From the NCBI GenBank assembly GCA_003260075.1, contig QLIY01000140.1, positions 58,642-122,641 of the forward strand: DNA of 64,000 nt, in the 5' to 3' direction. The notes below the pieces were generated by a model, which ran no database searches, was not told the DNA's origin, and saw nothing but the letters and a program-made list of their open reading frames with translations. This document shows, one piece after another, positions 36,259-48,824 of the stretch; position 1 is the first letter of the stretch, and each line of letters begins with the position of its first letter. The position numbers and the translations under genes were made by a program. Source of the DNA: Phallusia mammillata. Taxonomy: Eukaryota > Chordata > Ascidiacea > Phlebobranchia > Ascidiidae.

Positions 36259-36721
36259 TTTAGTGACATCCATTCTTTAAATATATCAGTAAAGTTTGCT
36301 GGTTGTTTGAAAACCAAAATAATCTGTGACAAAACTACCACTTTGAACCAAAATTGAAAACACATAATTAACATAGTGTTGAAAGTCATCACACAAAAGC
36401 AAGTTAATTTCAATCAACCAATATACTGCTCGAGAAACAGAAAAGTTTTCAACAAGACTTGATCCTTCACTTGTTTATCTAAATGTGCTAAAAGTCCAAA
36501 TTGTTGGGTTTTAAGGTGCATGTAATGACTTCGAAACCTAAAATACTTTGAGCAATGCATTTTAGTAAATCTGAATTAACATGGAATAGCTTAAACCAAA
36601 TCTACCAGCAGTTGAGCCCGAAACGCTAAAACGTTGCCTTGTAGACTTCTTAACTTCTTTGGAAAAACAACAAATAAATGTTAAGGTAAAAATGATACTA
36701 CATGTAAAATGCACAGGTTAC

Positions 36722-36921
36722 CTGGGGGGAGAGAAGGTAGCGTTGGCAGGGAATTTTTAGGTCCGGGAAAAACAAACTTTATGAAAGACTGTTTTATCCC
36801 GATTTTTTGCCTTCCTTTTCCACACATAAAATCTGTACGCTATTATTCCGGTTTCCACAACGATCACCATGGCAGCACATGCATGTGCAAGCAACGACAC
36901 GTTTCCAACTGGGCCAGTCAT
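36722..36921 (-). pseudogene. Decayed copy of PLD6 exon 1
   Basis: Reads MTGPVGNVSLLAHACAAM and [17 protein letters not shown] in the frame of PLD6 exon 1, followed by the remains of the FFP block. Near 36774 small deletions shift the frame and bring a stop at the PDKK position. A donor-like CAG-GTAAC survives at the end. No exons 2-5 follow downstream on this strand before the N gap, so the copy cannot make PLD6. Confidence 0.8.
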
Positions 36922-38275
36922 GAACTAACAAAGTTGTCAATTTCACACGAGGAGCCAAAAAGCGTTCTGCTACATTGGGTGTTGGCTAGCTGCGGGAAAC
37001 GCATCAGCTGATGTTTGGCTTGGTTGATGACGATTTCATTGGAACATTTGAAGTTTGCGTGGTGTCACCACCTATTTAAGTTATTTTACTGAAAATATAA
37101 ACGTTCCATTGTATTTGCATTTGTGCTTAGTATTCTATCTTCAAAAAAAACTTTGAGCTTTTATCAAAAGTTTTTTATTGAAATTTTTTACCATTTATTT
37201 TATTGTTTATTTTCTTTTCCAAACATACTTAGTCTCAGAACAAAATGGTCTGTAACCACATATAACTTTAGATAAGTAAGCAATCAAATTTATTTAATTT
37301 GCCGCGTTGCGAAACGACCATGTCGCGTGTTGCAAGAGCTAACAGAGCATGACCACAGCCCGGCAACAAATCTTGCTTACGGGGATTTCCCGAATTCGAA
37401 AGCCTTGCCAAGCTAAATGTGGTCGCCGAACTATTAATATGCTGTAAATTACTTCAATGCCAAATTTCGCACACATTGCGATACTTTTAGTTAGTTGCAA
37501 TACGAAAATGGGTTTTACCATATCTGCATATCCGGCGATTTTTATGAAAACACAAATGTAACGAAACTGTTATTCGATTAGTTAAGTTTTTATCGTGTGT
37601 TTTCGGTGTCCAAACTCTAAATTGCTTCTATAACGCTGCTTGAAGAATAGGTAAAGCGCGTATCCTTGACCCTTACCTGTTTAATTTCGTCTCTGTCATT
37701 GGTGGGCAGTAGTGCACTATGCTCATGACATCGTTTGACCTTTCTCCTTCACCACTCGTACGATTGTTTGCTTAATGGCATCAAAAATTCAAAGTGACAT
37801 TGTCTACTGTTAAATTGTTTGGGAAAAACTGCAGGTTGTCTACTCTATCTAGGTTAAGTCTTGTTGATAGAGTGAATATTATTTTTACACAAATAATGAG
37901 CAATCTTACTCTTTCATAATGTGTATGTATGATTTGTTTTTATGCATACACCTTCAAGATTAAACTAACCATAAAAAACAGGCAAACAGTTTATGATTTA
38001 AGTTCTAGAGCTTACAATAGAGTCACTAGAAAACGGAATTACTACAGAATTAAAATTTTATATTGTAGTGTTCATGAAACTGTTATGTATGTATGGCATT
38101 TGGGTGACTAATTAGTTCATTTACAGTAAATTTAAAATGTGTATTTATAGCTAACAAAATTAATGTGTGAAGCTAACTAAATGAACCAATGTTTGACCAA
38201 TAATCATGTTTGTTTGCCTAGAAAAAAAGTTAAAACCTATAGCAGTAACATATTTACAGACTCCAAATACTATCC

Positions 38276-38584
38276 CAGGGGTCGGCAACCCCTGGCACGC
38301 GTGCCAAAAAAAGCACGCGAGGTGTTTTTTCATGGCACGCCAAACGGTTTGCGTGTTTATATTGAAGTAACAATGTAACCTGTTACACTGCTTGTTTTTA
38401 GTTTTTGTCATGTCATTGTCTCAAAACCAGCCTTACATGCACAAAACACTCTGCTTTCTCTTTACTATTGATATCTGCTGGCACGAACCACTATTATTTA
38501 GAAAAACGTTTGCACGCGAGGTCATTAACACAAGGAAATAACAAGTAAATTGGCACGCGTCACCTAAAAGGTTGCCGACCCCTG
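38276..38584. mobile_element. hAT-like MITE with 8-bp TSD
   Basis: Termini CAGGGGTCGGCAACC and GGTTGCCGACCCCTG are near-perfect inverted repeats, extended by GGCACGCGTGCC-type sequence inside. The 8-bp direct repeat TACTATCC flanks the element exactly (38268-38275 and 38585-38592). At 309 bp it has no coding capacity. It is absent from the corresponding part of the first NLR unit. Confidence 0.9.
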
Positions 38585-38639
38585 TACTATCCGATCAAAA
38601 ATACAGTGAATACTACGGGGCATCTTCATCCAGTGATAG

Positions 38640-38920
38640 GGAGACTTGTGCCAGTGACTGGACCTGAGTCTGACCTAAGTCACATTTTACAATAACTTCA
38701 ATAAGTGTCGTAAAAAAGTTGAAAAAGACTTGACTTAACTTGACCTCATCACACCATGAGATTTGACTTGATTCAGACTCAGTATACCACAAACAAGAAG
38801 AAAATTTCTAAACAGATATCCTGTTTAGTTGGCTTGAACAAAACAACATCAGTGGCTTGGGACTCAAACCTCTACTGACTTGACTTGAGACTTGACTGAT
38901 AGGACTCGTTACCCAATTAC
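38640..38920. repeat. Degenerate GACTTGACTTGA-type repeat
   Basis: Many partial copies of ACTTGACTTGA and CTGAGTCTGACC occur on both sides of the segment, giving a weak inverted layout. It resembles a low-complexity MITE body. It lies in the interval upstream of NLR-B. Confidence 0.45.
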
Positions 38921-39015
38921 TATTACCCATACATTATATTGTTTTTTAAAAAATATCTTTTGTTTAGATTATATGGTATTTGTCAATTAAATTTTTGCTC
39001 TTGACCTGCACAAAG

Positions 39016-42000
39016 ATGGATCCGCCGGAAGGGTCGAGTGGGCGACCAAGTTCTGTGGTAAAAAAGTTTATATTGTGATAACTTTTGCACCTTATTGAAA
39101 ATTTTGAAAAATGATTTACATTTTTATGCCCAAGTTTTAGGTCAAATATGTTTTAAATATTTTTATGTTACTTGATACAGTTGCCGTTTTCACTATAATA
39201 GGGAAACTGATAGCTTAAAGCAAGTGTGAGCAACCTGGGGTGCTTAGGCCACATGCAGCTTTTTAGCAGGTCACTAGAATTGTCTCACTCCTTTATGGAT
39301 CTGGCCTGTGACCACATTAACATATTTTTTCCTTCTTTGGCCGGATGTAATTTATGTTAAATATGCATTTTAATATGTATTGTACAAAAAACAATATTGT
39401 ATATTTATGTGCTTGCCTTGGAACTGTATCATTCGGAGTTGAGTTAAAGTTTACTGTGTGTTAGTATTCTAAGCAAACCTGTCCAAGTTTGGGCAATAAA
39501 TTACTGAAGTTTCCTTAATACATATTTACATCGAACAGATACCAGGCTTAATACGAAAATTTAAGTTTACCTGCAGTATTATGTTATTGCATGAGTGTGC
39601 TGAGGCCCACCCCCAAAATATCACTAGTTGTTTGGCCCGTGCATGCAAAAAGATGCCTACCTTTAGTTTAAATAATGAGAATAATTTATCGAGGAGGTTA
39701 CATTTTCTAAGTTGGGTCTGGCATAATATATTGTCCACAGACATTTTGGAATTAAAGGGCTATCTTAAGTTGCTCAATGAAGTACTAATTAGGATGGTTT
39801 TGTTACAGGATATTCGTGACTCTACTGTAGTGTTTGGAGACTATAATGTTATTAATCCTTCACAGCAAGGATCTACATCACCAGAGCCCAAACAGAAAGT
39901 TGGTGAGTCACAGTATATGGTAAAAATGATCAGCACACTGCTTTTCTAAATAATGCTGCTAGTGTTGATTATACATTAATGATTATATATCTATCTACTT
40001 TAAAGAAAATGTTATTGAATTAGGCAAATTATTGTTGTCACAAAAGGACAAGAATATTAGATAAGAATAAAACAAGACAGGAAATATAGTCATAAGAATA
40101 TTGCACCTCTACTACCATGGTTATAGTGTTTATGATAGACCTAACAACCAAACAGGCCTAACTTTTTCAAAAATAACACCTTGTTTTGTATCATATAACT
40201 TTTACGTAAAGTGGAAACTACTGCCTTAAATCGTTAAAACAATATTGGACATTTATGAGTTTTATCAGTTTAAAACATAACAAAGTATGTTTTAAACTGA
40301 TAATCTTATGTTGGGCCTTTTTTGTTGCACTAACATTTGTATGGGCTTGTAAAGGCACACCCAGGCTTCAGCTAAAGTTAATGATTAGCTTGACAATGAT
40401 AAGTTCCTTGGTGGTTGGTTGTTTGTGCATTCTTTGAAATTAGGTAATTTATCAAGCCGTGGCACTTAGGCATATTTATACCTCTGTATGCTTTTTATCT
40501 CTTGTCAATAAGAATAACTCTAACCCTTTAAATAGTTTTTAAGGAACACTGAATTCAGTATTTTTACACTATTTCATACACTTACACTCATATTATTCGG
40601 TATGATTGAATATTGTATGTTAAACCATTTTTACAGGTGTATTTTTATTTGGCATGTGCTCAGTTAATTAGGATGTTTAGCATAAACAAAATCAAAACAA
40701 GTATTTTCCAATTTTTTTTGCATTCCCCCTAAAGTTAAACAAAAAAACTTAAGAGTATTTACGAAATGTCCATACTATGTATGAAATGCCTTACCTTGCC
40801 ACTCTAAATGTTCATTATTACCTCTACAGTTGAAAACGCGAAGCTGAAACTTAAAAACATTGCTGAACAAAAAGCATCAGTTGTTCCAACCTTGGAATCT
40901 GACCGCCCTGTTGATCCAGTGGAACTCCAGCTCACTGAAAATGTCCAACTGTTGCCAAATCAACAGAACCAGCAGGCAGAGGTCCATCGCAAAGTACAAC
41001 TTCTTGAACAGGCTAAGCAGTTGACTGGTAATGTTTCAATCGACAACATGTTTGAAAAAGCAGAGAAAAAAGCAAAATTTGAGGCGAGCAAAATGTCTCA
41101 TGATGATAAGGTGAAAAAGAATTACATTGATCAGCATAGTAAAGTGGTTGGTGTGACGGGGGTTGTGGGTGTAGGCAAAACAACCCTAACTAAAATGGTT
41201 CTGAAGTGCATTTTAAGTGGTATTCTTATTCCTGCATTTTCTTTCATTTTTCTGCTTACAGTAAAAGAGATTGATTTTGAGGAAAGGTGCTCATTGTTTG
41301 ATCTGCTCTTTTACAACATTCCTGAAATGGAATTGATACCTGATGATGAAAAGAATTTTATTCTCAAGCAGATTTTAGATGACAAAAACACAGTTATCTT
41401 AATTGATGGTATGGATGAGCTTGATCCTGAGCTTTTATCCAAGTTTTACAAAGTCCCTAGAATAAAATCCCCAACACCCCCTATCAGTTACATTATGAAT
41501 ATTATTGGAGGGCAGTTGCTTCCCAATGCTTACAAGCTAGTCACTTCCAGACCAAGGCAAATGCTAGAAATTGTTCCTGAGCACAGGCCACACTATATTG
41601 TGGAAATACTTGGATTAGATGAAAAGGCTCAAGATAAGTTAGGGAAACAGATTTGTGGTCATGAGTTCACTAGAGTTAAGAGGTCCCTTAAGAAAAATCC
41701 AGAACTACTTGAACATTGTGTTGTTCCAATAAATTGCATTGCAATGTTTATCTATCTCCTTCAAGACCCTGATGTCAAGACAACCACAATGTCTGACCCC
41801 CCCCCCCGAATTTTATTCTCAAGCAGATTTTAGATGACAAAAACACAGTTATCTTCATTGATGGCATGGATGAGCTTGATCCTAGGCTTTTATCCAAGTT
41901 TTACAAAGTCCCTAGAATAAAATCCTCAACACCCCCTATCAGTTACATTATGAATATTATTGGAGGGCAGTTGCTTCCCAATGCTTACAAGCTAGTCACT

Positions 42001-45000
42001 TCCAGACCAAGGCAAATGCTAGAAATTGTTCCTGAGCACAGGCCACACTATATTGTGGAAATACTTGGATTAGATGAAAAGGCTCAAGATAAGTTAGGGA
42101 AACAGATTTGTGGTCATGAGTTCACCCCCCCCCCCCAAGGCAAATGCTAGAAATTGTTCCTGAGCACAGGCCACACTATATTTTGGAAATACTTGGATTA
42201 GATGAAAAAGCTCAAGATAAGTTAGGGGAACAGATTTGTGGTCGTGAGTTCGCTAGAGTTAAGAGGTCCCTTAAGAAAAATCCAGAACTACTTGAACATT
42301 GTGTTGTTCCAATAAATTGCATTGCGATGTTTATCTATCTCCTTCAAGACCCTGATGTCAAAACAACCACAATGTCTGATATTATAGTTTCCATACTACT
42401 TAAGTACATCCATTCACCTCACCTGCAGAACCAGCAAGTACAAATGAAGAAAGTTGCAAAGTTGGCCTGGAATGCATTTATGAAACATAAATTTCTTTTC
42501 AGTGAGGAAGACATTGATGAGGTAGGGCTCTCCCAACATGACATCAAAACCTTCTTGACAACCTCCCTTGACAGTTCACAGAAGTTACAACTACCAGTTT
42601 TGCGCCAAGACAAGCGTAGTTACTTCAGTCACCAGATTTGGCAAGATGTTTTTGCCGCTCTTTATCTACTGTGCTGCATGCCTATGCATGAGTTTGCTGA
42701 AGCTTTGCCTATGTTAGATGGTTTGAATAACGTGAATGCAAAAAAGTTTGTCTATGGAATTTGCAATCCAACTGTGCTTACAAAATCATTTTGTCTGTTT
42801 CAAGTTTTGCCCGAGCATGCAGATATTTATTCTATGCTAAAACCAAAACAGTTGCAGACCCCCCCCCCGCAAAAAAGTTTGTCTATGGAATTTGCAATCC
42901 AACTGTGCTTACAAAAGCATTTTGTCTATTTCAAGTTTTGCCCAAACATGCAAAAATATATTCTACACTGAAACCAAAACAGTTGCAGAAATTCACTGTT
43001 GATAAAGTGGCTGACATTGTGCTTCAGACGCATTCAGGAAATCAGATACCTATACTTGACCAAACCAATCATTTTCTGGCTACTTTTAATTGTTTGAAGG
43101 AGTTAAACAACCGAAATACATCTTCTCAAGTGGCAGAAAAATTAATGCCTGGATACTATCTCTCAGGCTACATTTTTCCAAATGATGTATCCAGCGTCTT
43201 CTACGTATTTAGAAATGTCCCAAACAAGTTCTCATTTATTCTAGTTGACGCACACTTTGTTGGTGAAGCGTTTGCTATGTTTTGTTCAACTATCAAAGAA
43301 TTAAACATTCCCCCCCCCCACTGTTGACAGAATAGCTGACATTGTACTTCGGGCGCAATTAGAAAACATGATACCTGTACTTGACCAAACCCACACATTT
43401 CTGGCTACTTTTAATTGTTTAAAAGAGTTAAACAACTCAAACACAACTTACCAAGTGGCAGAAAAATTAATGCCTGGATTCTATCTCTCAGGATACATTC
43501 TTCCAAATGATGTATCCAGCATGTTGTATGTATTTAGTAATGTCCCAAACAAGTTCTCATTTATACAAGTTAACGCACACTTTGTTGGCGAAGCGTTTGC
43601 TATGTTTTGTTCCAGTATCAAAGAATTAAACATTCAGGTATTCAAAACTAACCATGGTACAAATAGTTTATTGTTCTAAATGTAGTGTTTCAATTTGTAG
43701 CAAATTATCTATTAGAGTTGTCAAATGCAATCTGTAGTGCCTATTGTAATCATACAGAGCATAGAAACATTTGTTTTTGGTAATTACAAGCATTAGAGCA
43801 AGTGCCATAAACTTATTTTCATGCACTAGTTTATGTTTTCAACTAGTACTTGATTGTAGGTAAGGCGATTGGTGTATCGTCAAACTTTATGCCGGCCTAG
43901 TGAGCCAGATCCGTTTCGACTCTGCATTCAGTGCATACATGAAACAGAGTTTATTCATTTGTCCATTCCACACCTTGTTGGAATGTCACACACTTTACAA
44001 GAAACAACACATGTGGTATGTTGTAATTCCTATTTATTTACAACAACTTCAAAACCAAAGCATGCTTTTCTTTTTGTCTTTTGCAGATGCAACATGTGTC
44101 ATTTAGAAATTTACCAATTGTTGATGATGCACTTAAAATCCTATGTGCCTGCATTTACAAAATCAAATCACTGGACCTGAAAAATTGTTGCATTGACATT
44201 CCTGCAGCAAAGGAATTATACAAGGCACTTTCACCTTCCAACCAATTGGTACAGTACTACCTAATTTAAGTTTAACCAGTAAAATGGTAGCTCGTTTTCA
44301 ATAAACATTCAATATGTTTTTTTGCAGACATTGCTAGATTTATCTCTGAATAAAGTGGGCAATGAGGTCTCCAAACTGATCCAAGTTTGTAGGCACTTAC
44401 AAAAAATTGTGCTAATAAATTGCGGAATAACTCCAGATGGTACCAAAGCTATCTCGAAGTATATACAGAAACTGCGCCGGGTAATTTGATAACAACAGCA
44501 AAGTTTGTTGTTTTTGTGGATAGTGCATGTATTGCTATTAAGGCTTGTTTAGTAATTTGTACATAATGGAGCATCACCATGCTATATCCATGTTTTTGTT
44601 TTAACCAATTTACTGTTTAGGTATTATTCACAAACCCTATATACTTCTTAGAATCAGGTAGACCTGAGGATTTCTGATAATCCAATTGGCAATAGTGGCC
44701 TGGAGAATATTTGTGACTGTTTGTCCAAGCTTCAATGTCTTTATTTGGAAAACTGTGGTATAACTAAAATACCAAAACTACTAGAGAAATTTAGACAACT
44801 GGATAAAAGACAGGTGGCTATAAATTTGTTACATGACCTTTTTTTTAATATCAACCAGCTTTAACACCAGAACATGGAAGTTTCCCTGTCTCAAAACCTG
44901 ATAGGTGAAGCAGAAATTGGAATCTTGGCAAATTGGGTAGGAAAGTTTAGTAGTCTATTTGTTAAAAAATGTGGAATTGTAGACATAACAAGGCTTTCCC

Positions 45001-45981
45001 GTGGAATACAAGCACTTCCTTACCATGTAAGACGCATTGCATTGTACTGGGTCTATAATGAATTTAAGAGCAAAGAGCATAACTTACACATACATTTAAT
45101 GAGAAAATATTATGTTTTATTGTATTTAAAACATATAAATCATTACCGGTAAAACTTGTTGTTCACTTTTTATTAGATATCACTCCTTGACTTGTCATTG
45201 AATTCTGTCGGTGACATAGGAGCTGAAAGTCTATCCATTTGTTTGCACAACATTGAGCGGTTGATATTGGGCAGTTGTGAAATTGGGGATATTGGTGCAC
45301 AAAAGCTAGCAAAATCAGTACAAAAATTAAAGAAACCTGTAAGTGGGTTTTTGTAAATTTGGTCTTTTTACTTTTTTAAGCAGGATTAACTTAAATTTAA
45401 AACAAGTTAAATTTGGGCACATCAACCCATAATATTTACCATACAAAGCTAAAACACATGTTTGTGACAATTTGATAACTTATATTATATAACAAGCAAT
45501 TTATGGTCTTTAATTCCTTGTTTTACTGTTACACAGTTGTTTTATTTTAGATCAAGATGTTAAACCTTTCCAGTAACAAAATCGGAGATGCAGGAGCAAA
45601 ATGTTTTATGGTTTGCTTTAAAAATATGGAAAGACTTGACCTAAACCAAAATCCAATTTCTCCCAGCTGCCGTTCTGAAATGCAAGCCAGTTTGGTACAT
45701 CAAAAGCTACCGGTTAGTTTACTTTGAATAAATGCCACTGAATTAAAGTGAAATAATTTCCATTCGGAAAACTTGGGTGCAGATAAATAAGCCGGATAAC
45801 TATGGTGCACTGACTCAAAAAATTAAAATGCTTGTTATAATATCTTTTTTGCCATTCTTGATTTTAGATTCATAGGCTGGGCATTTCTTCAACAGTCATT
45901 CAAACATCAGATGGATTAACACTCAATATGGACGTGATGGTCTCTCAAGAACAGTTTCCTCCCTTAACTGCATTTCAATAA
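39016..45981 (+). CDS. NLR-B, NACHT-LRR receptor with RHIM-like N-terminal exon
   Basis: Paralogue of NLR-A with the same exon plan: 39016-39057, 39809-39902, NACHT exon 40830-43637 (inflated by haplotype copies), then 43860-44015, 44087-44248, 44328-44480, 44658-44813, 44871-45026, 45177-45338, 45551-45712 and 45868-45981. The start is MDPPEGSSGRPSSV. Exon 2 carries S-T-V-V-F-G-D-Y-N-V-I-N-P (residues 19-31), like the RHIM core (V/I-x-V/I/L-G-x-x-N-x-hydrophobic). NACHT Walker A is GVVGVGKTTLTK (about 156-164) and Walker B is TVILIDGMDELD. C-terminal NACHT sequence includes VGLSQHDIKTFLTT and FFSHQIWQD-like YFSHQIWQDVF. Seven LRR-type exons, mostly 153-162 nt and phase 0, are followed by a short tail. 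Unlike NLR-A no frameshift is needed once the C-run overlaps at 41797, 42125, 42859 and 43310 are collapsed. N-terminal adaptor domains of the usual types were not found. Confidence 0.88.
41353..43637. repeat. Serial haplotype overlaps within the NLR-B NACHT exon
   Basis: 41353-41670 recurs at 41808-42124, and 41554-41796 recurs at 42137-42380. 42738-42858 recurs at 42869-42988, and 42985-43309 recurs at 43318-43637. Each join is a C run of 10-12 bases. Encoded proteins of the copies are near-identical (for example KPKQLQ and FLATFNCLKELNN), with allele-like substitutions. Confidence 0.8.
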
Positions 45982-46194
45982 GCAAAGTCGTGTATAAACA
46001 GGTATCCACGTCACATGTGCTAGATAAAAACTAAACCTCTGCATCGATTTTTATATTCATCATTGTGATGACGTCTGCTAAATGAGTATGAGATCGGTTT
46101 TAGACTGAAGCGAAAACCCCAAAACATCTCATCACACAAAAAAACGTCTAAATGATATACGTCATAGCAATAATCAAGACAAAAATGTATGCAC

Positions 46195-46966
46195 CTCTGA
46201 GCCAAAGTTTGTTGTGCAGTTAGCATGCAGATAAATGCGTGGTCTGTTACACTGCACACGACAATGGTAACGTCTAGGTCTCGGTTCACTTATAAACTTC
46301 TTTTTAGTTTTTGAAACACTTTACAAAACAAGCTAAAAGTGCACAAATTTAAAGGTGTTTTATATTGTCATACACACCAACATTTAGTCTCCAGATACCT
46401 CTTTGGGGCTAATACACGGTATTAGTAGCATAGGGGTTGTAAAAAGGGTTCTCTTTAGAATAATTGCATAAGCAGCTTAACGAATTTGTTTGCGATTACG
46501 GTAACCAGAATTGTCTGTATCTATAATGTGTTTTCGGTGTATTATCACCCGATCGTACTTACATAGCCGTTAGACAACGTTTTATATACGTCCTCGTTTT
46601 GGAGGACATGTCCTCCTTTTTAACAAAATCCTAGTTGTCCTAAGGAACTTCTGATTTATTAAATACATATGTGACAATACCCCCCCCCCCCCTTTTTACA
46701 ACCCCTATGCTACTAATACCGTGTATTAGCCCCAAAGGGGTATTTGGAGACTAAATGTTGGTGTCTATGACAATCTAAAACACCTTCAAATTTGTGCACT
46801 TTTAGCTTGTTTTGTAAAGTGTTTCAAAAACTAAAAAGAAGTTTATAAGTGAACCGAGACCTAGACGTTACCATTGTCGTGTGCAGTGTAACAGACCACG
46901 CATTTATCTGCATGGTAACTGCACAACATACTTTGGCTCAGAGGTGCATGCATTCCCCCCCCCCCC
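46195..46966. repeat. Inverted copy bounded by two C runs
   Basis: 46693-46954 is the reverse complement of about 46195-46455, with few differences. It begins right after the C run 46680-46692 and stops right at the C run 46955-46966. The exact coincidence with both runs points to one small contig placed in the wrong orientation. Confidence 0.8.
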
Positions 46967-47134
46967 TTTGAAAACAGCCAAATATAGATCTTCAGCTTAT
47001 TTTTTAAAGAATATAGGTTTTCTTTTTTTAAATATTGTGGTGTGTTAAACGTTAAACTTTATCTAAACTATATTGTATATCGTTCAATTTCTGAAGCATT
47101 TATTTTTGGGGGACCTTAAATTATTTGTTCATGT

Positions 47135-48043
47135 TCTTTTTAAAAATGTGTCCTCCTTTTGGGGGATGGAAATATGGTGCCCCCCCCCCTTCATGTTCTT
47201 TTTAACAATGTGTCCTCCTTTTTGGGGATGGAAATATGGTAGGCCTATGCAAACTGAAATGTCGATGTTGTTACGTTATGTGGCCTGGTGTTTTATAAAC
47301 CGCGTAACAGGTCACTTTTGCTTCCTTACGAAATAGTTGCTAAATACAAAATAGTCGCAAGTAACGAAATAGTTTCTATAATCCCCCCCCCCAAACTGAA
47401 ATGTCGATGTTGTTACGTTATGTGGCCTGGTGTTTTATAAGCCGCGTAACAGGTCACCTTTGCTTCCTGACGAAATAGTTGCTAAATACGAAATAGTCGC
47501 AAGTAACGAAATAGTTTTTGTAACTGGCGAACTTAAAGACACTACAAAAACATATTCACGCATAAGCAATCTAGTTTTTTAAATGCACAGTATCCGATGA
47601 CCGGCATTGAAACTTCAGTCAACAAAGATGTTGGAATTTCTTTAAATTGGCCACTATATTTATAACCAACTACAAAATGTTCTTTCACTGATGAGTTCTT
47701 CCATTGCACTTTTAATATTTCACTGTACTTTTCTGAACCATTAGTTAATCATTAAGCTAGTGATAAATGTAATCGTTGCCTAGGAGCTGGTAGCTAGGCT
47801 ATATGTTACTATGATTTTATGTGTGACGTTTTTATATTGTCATCAATATACAAGCGCAGTAAATTGAATAACGCCAAAAGTTTAAAACAAGAACCCAATG
47901 GGTGTAAGCGATTTTTGTAAGTTGCCGTATTATTTCTAGTTCCCCCCCCCCCAGCGCAGTAAATTGAATAACGCCAAAAGTTTAAAACAAGAACCCAATG
48001 TGTGTAAGCGATTTTTGTAAGTTGCCGTATTATTTCTAGTTTA
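47135..48043. repeat. Three short haplotype overlaps
   Basis: 47136-47179 recurs at 47190-47240, 47243-47382 recurs at 47393-47525, and 47852-47941 recurs at 47953-48043. The joins are C runs at 47180, 47383 and 47942. The surrounding interval 45982-48770 has no gene that I can recognise. Confidence 0.7.
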
Positions 48044-48824
48044 AATGTCTTTAATCGAATTTATGACAATTAAGCACTTGCGCCCAGGTATAGGAGATGT
48101 TTTACCAACAACCGTCGGACAATGTATGCACTGTTGTTTTTTGTGTCAATTTGCTTTTCTGATGGCCGTGTTTGATCAATTTTCCATGTCGCTGCTGTGG
48201 TCGTATCGCCTGTGTACTCGCACAAATTTACTTCATTGCTTTTAAGCAGCCGTATGCTTCTGGTGGGCGAGGCGTCTTAATTACAAGTTCTTAAAAACAA
48301 CGAGTATTTTTTCTGGCACTACACCAGTTGATCGACAAATTAGCTAAATTTAACTTACATGGGCACCGTTTGAAGTCTGAACCTCAATTAAACCGACGAA
48401 AAAGGGCAATTTATACGTTTCGTTCCTTTGTGAAAGTTAAATGAAGCTTTTAGTTTTAGTGCATATAAATAAAATTGTCTAACTCACGAGCTTGGGGAGT
48501 AATGCAACCGACGGCGAGAAGACAAAAGGGATCCGTCTGTGTAACTGTAACGTTACACCCTTATGTCACCATCAGCACATAACGATCAGGGGTGTTTGTA
48601 AAGTAGATTGGGAGCGAAAGATTGAGTTGCCCAGCTCTCAGATATTGGTAAATCATGTTTGAAACAAATTGAGTTAAAAAATTCTAATCTTTAACTAAGC
48701 TGATTTTCCTTGTTTAGAAATACTAGAAAAGGAACCCAAAAAATATCCGAATAAGAAAGAGCAAACCATCAGTGGTTCTCAACCTGTTTGCTTTACGACC
48801 CCCTTTAGAGGTTAATTTCTAACA

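Larger units (their letters stand above)
36108..39060. repeat. Second copy of the PLD6-5'/NLR-5' unit
   Basis: This stretch is collinear with 22066-24240. It runs from the PLD6 intron 1 start (TACATGTTGACCAGCA and relatives), through PLD6 exon 1, the shared promoter interval (blocks near 37320-37720), to the NLR first exon. Divergence is much larger than between haplotype copies, and a hAT MITE has inserted. With NLR-B downstream it makes a tandem segmental duplication with about 14 kb offset. Confidence 0.8.

Noticed and set aside
36150..36413. Minus-strand frame with polyglycine
   Set aside because: Produced by the 72-C run next to the N gap; the flanks align to PLD6 intron 1 sequence of the first unit.
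41866..42150. Separate NACHT-fragment gene between two C runs
   Set aside because: Almost identical to part of NLR-B at 41410-41670; a haplotype overlap explains it.
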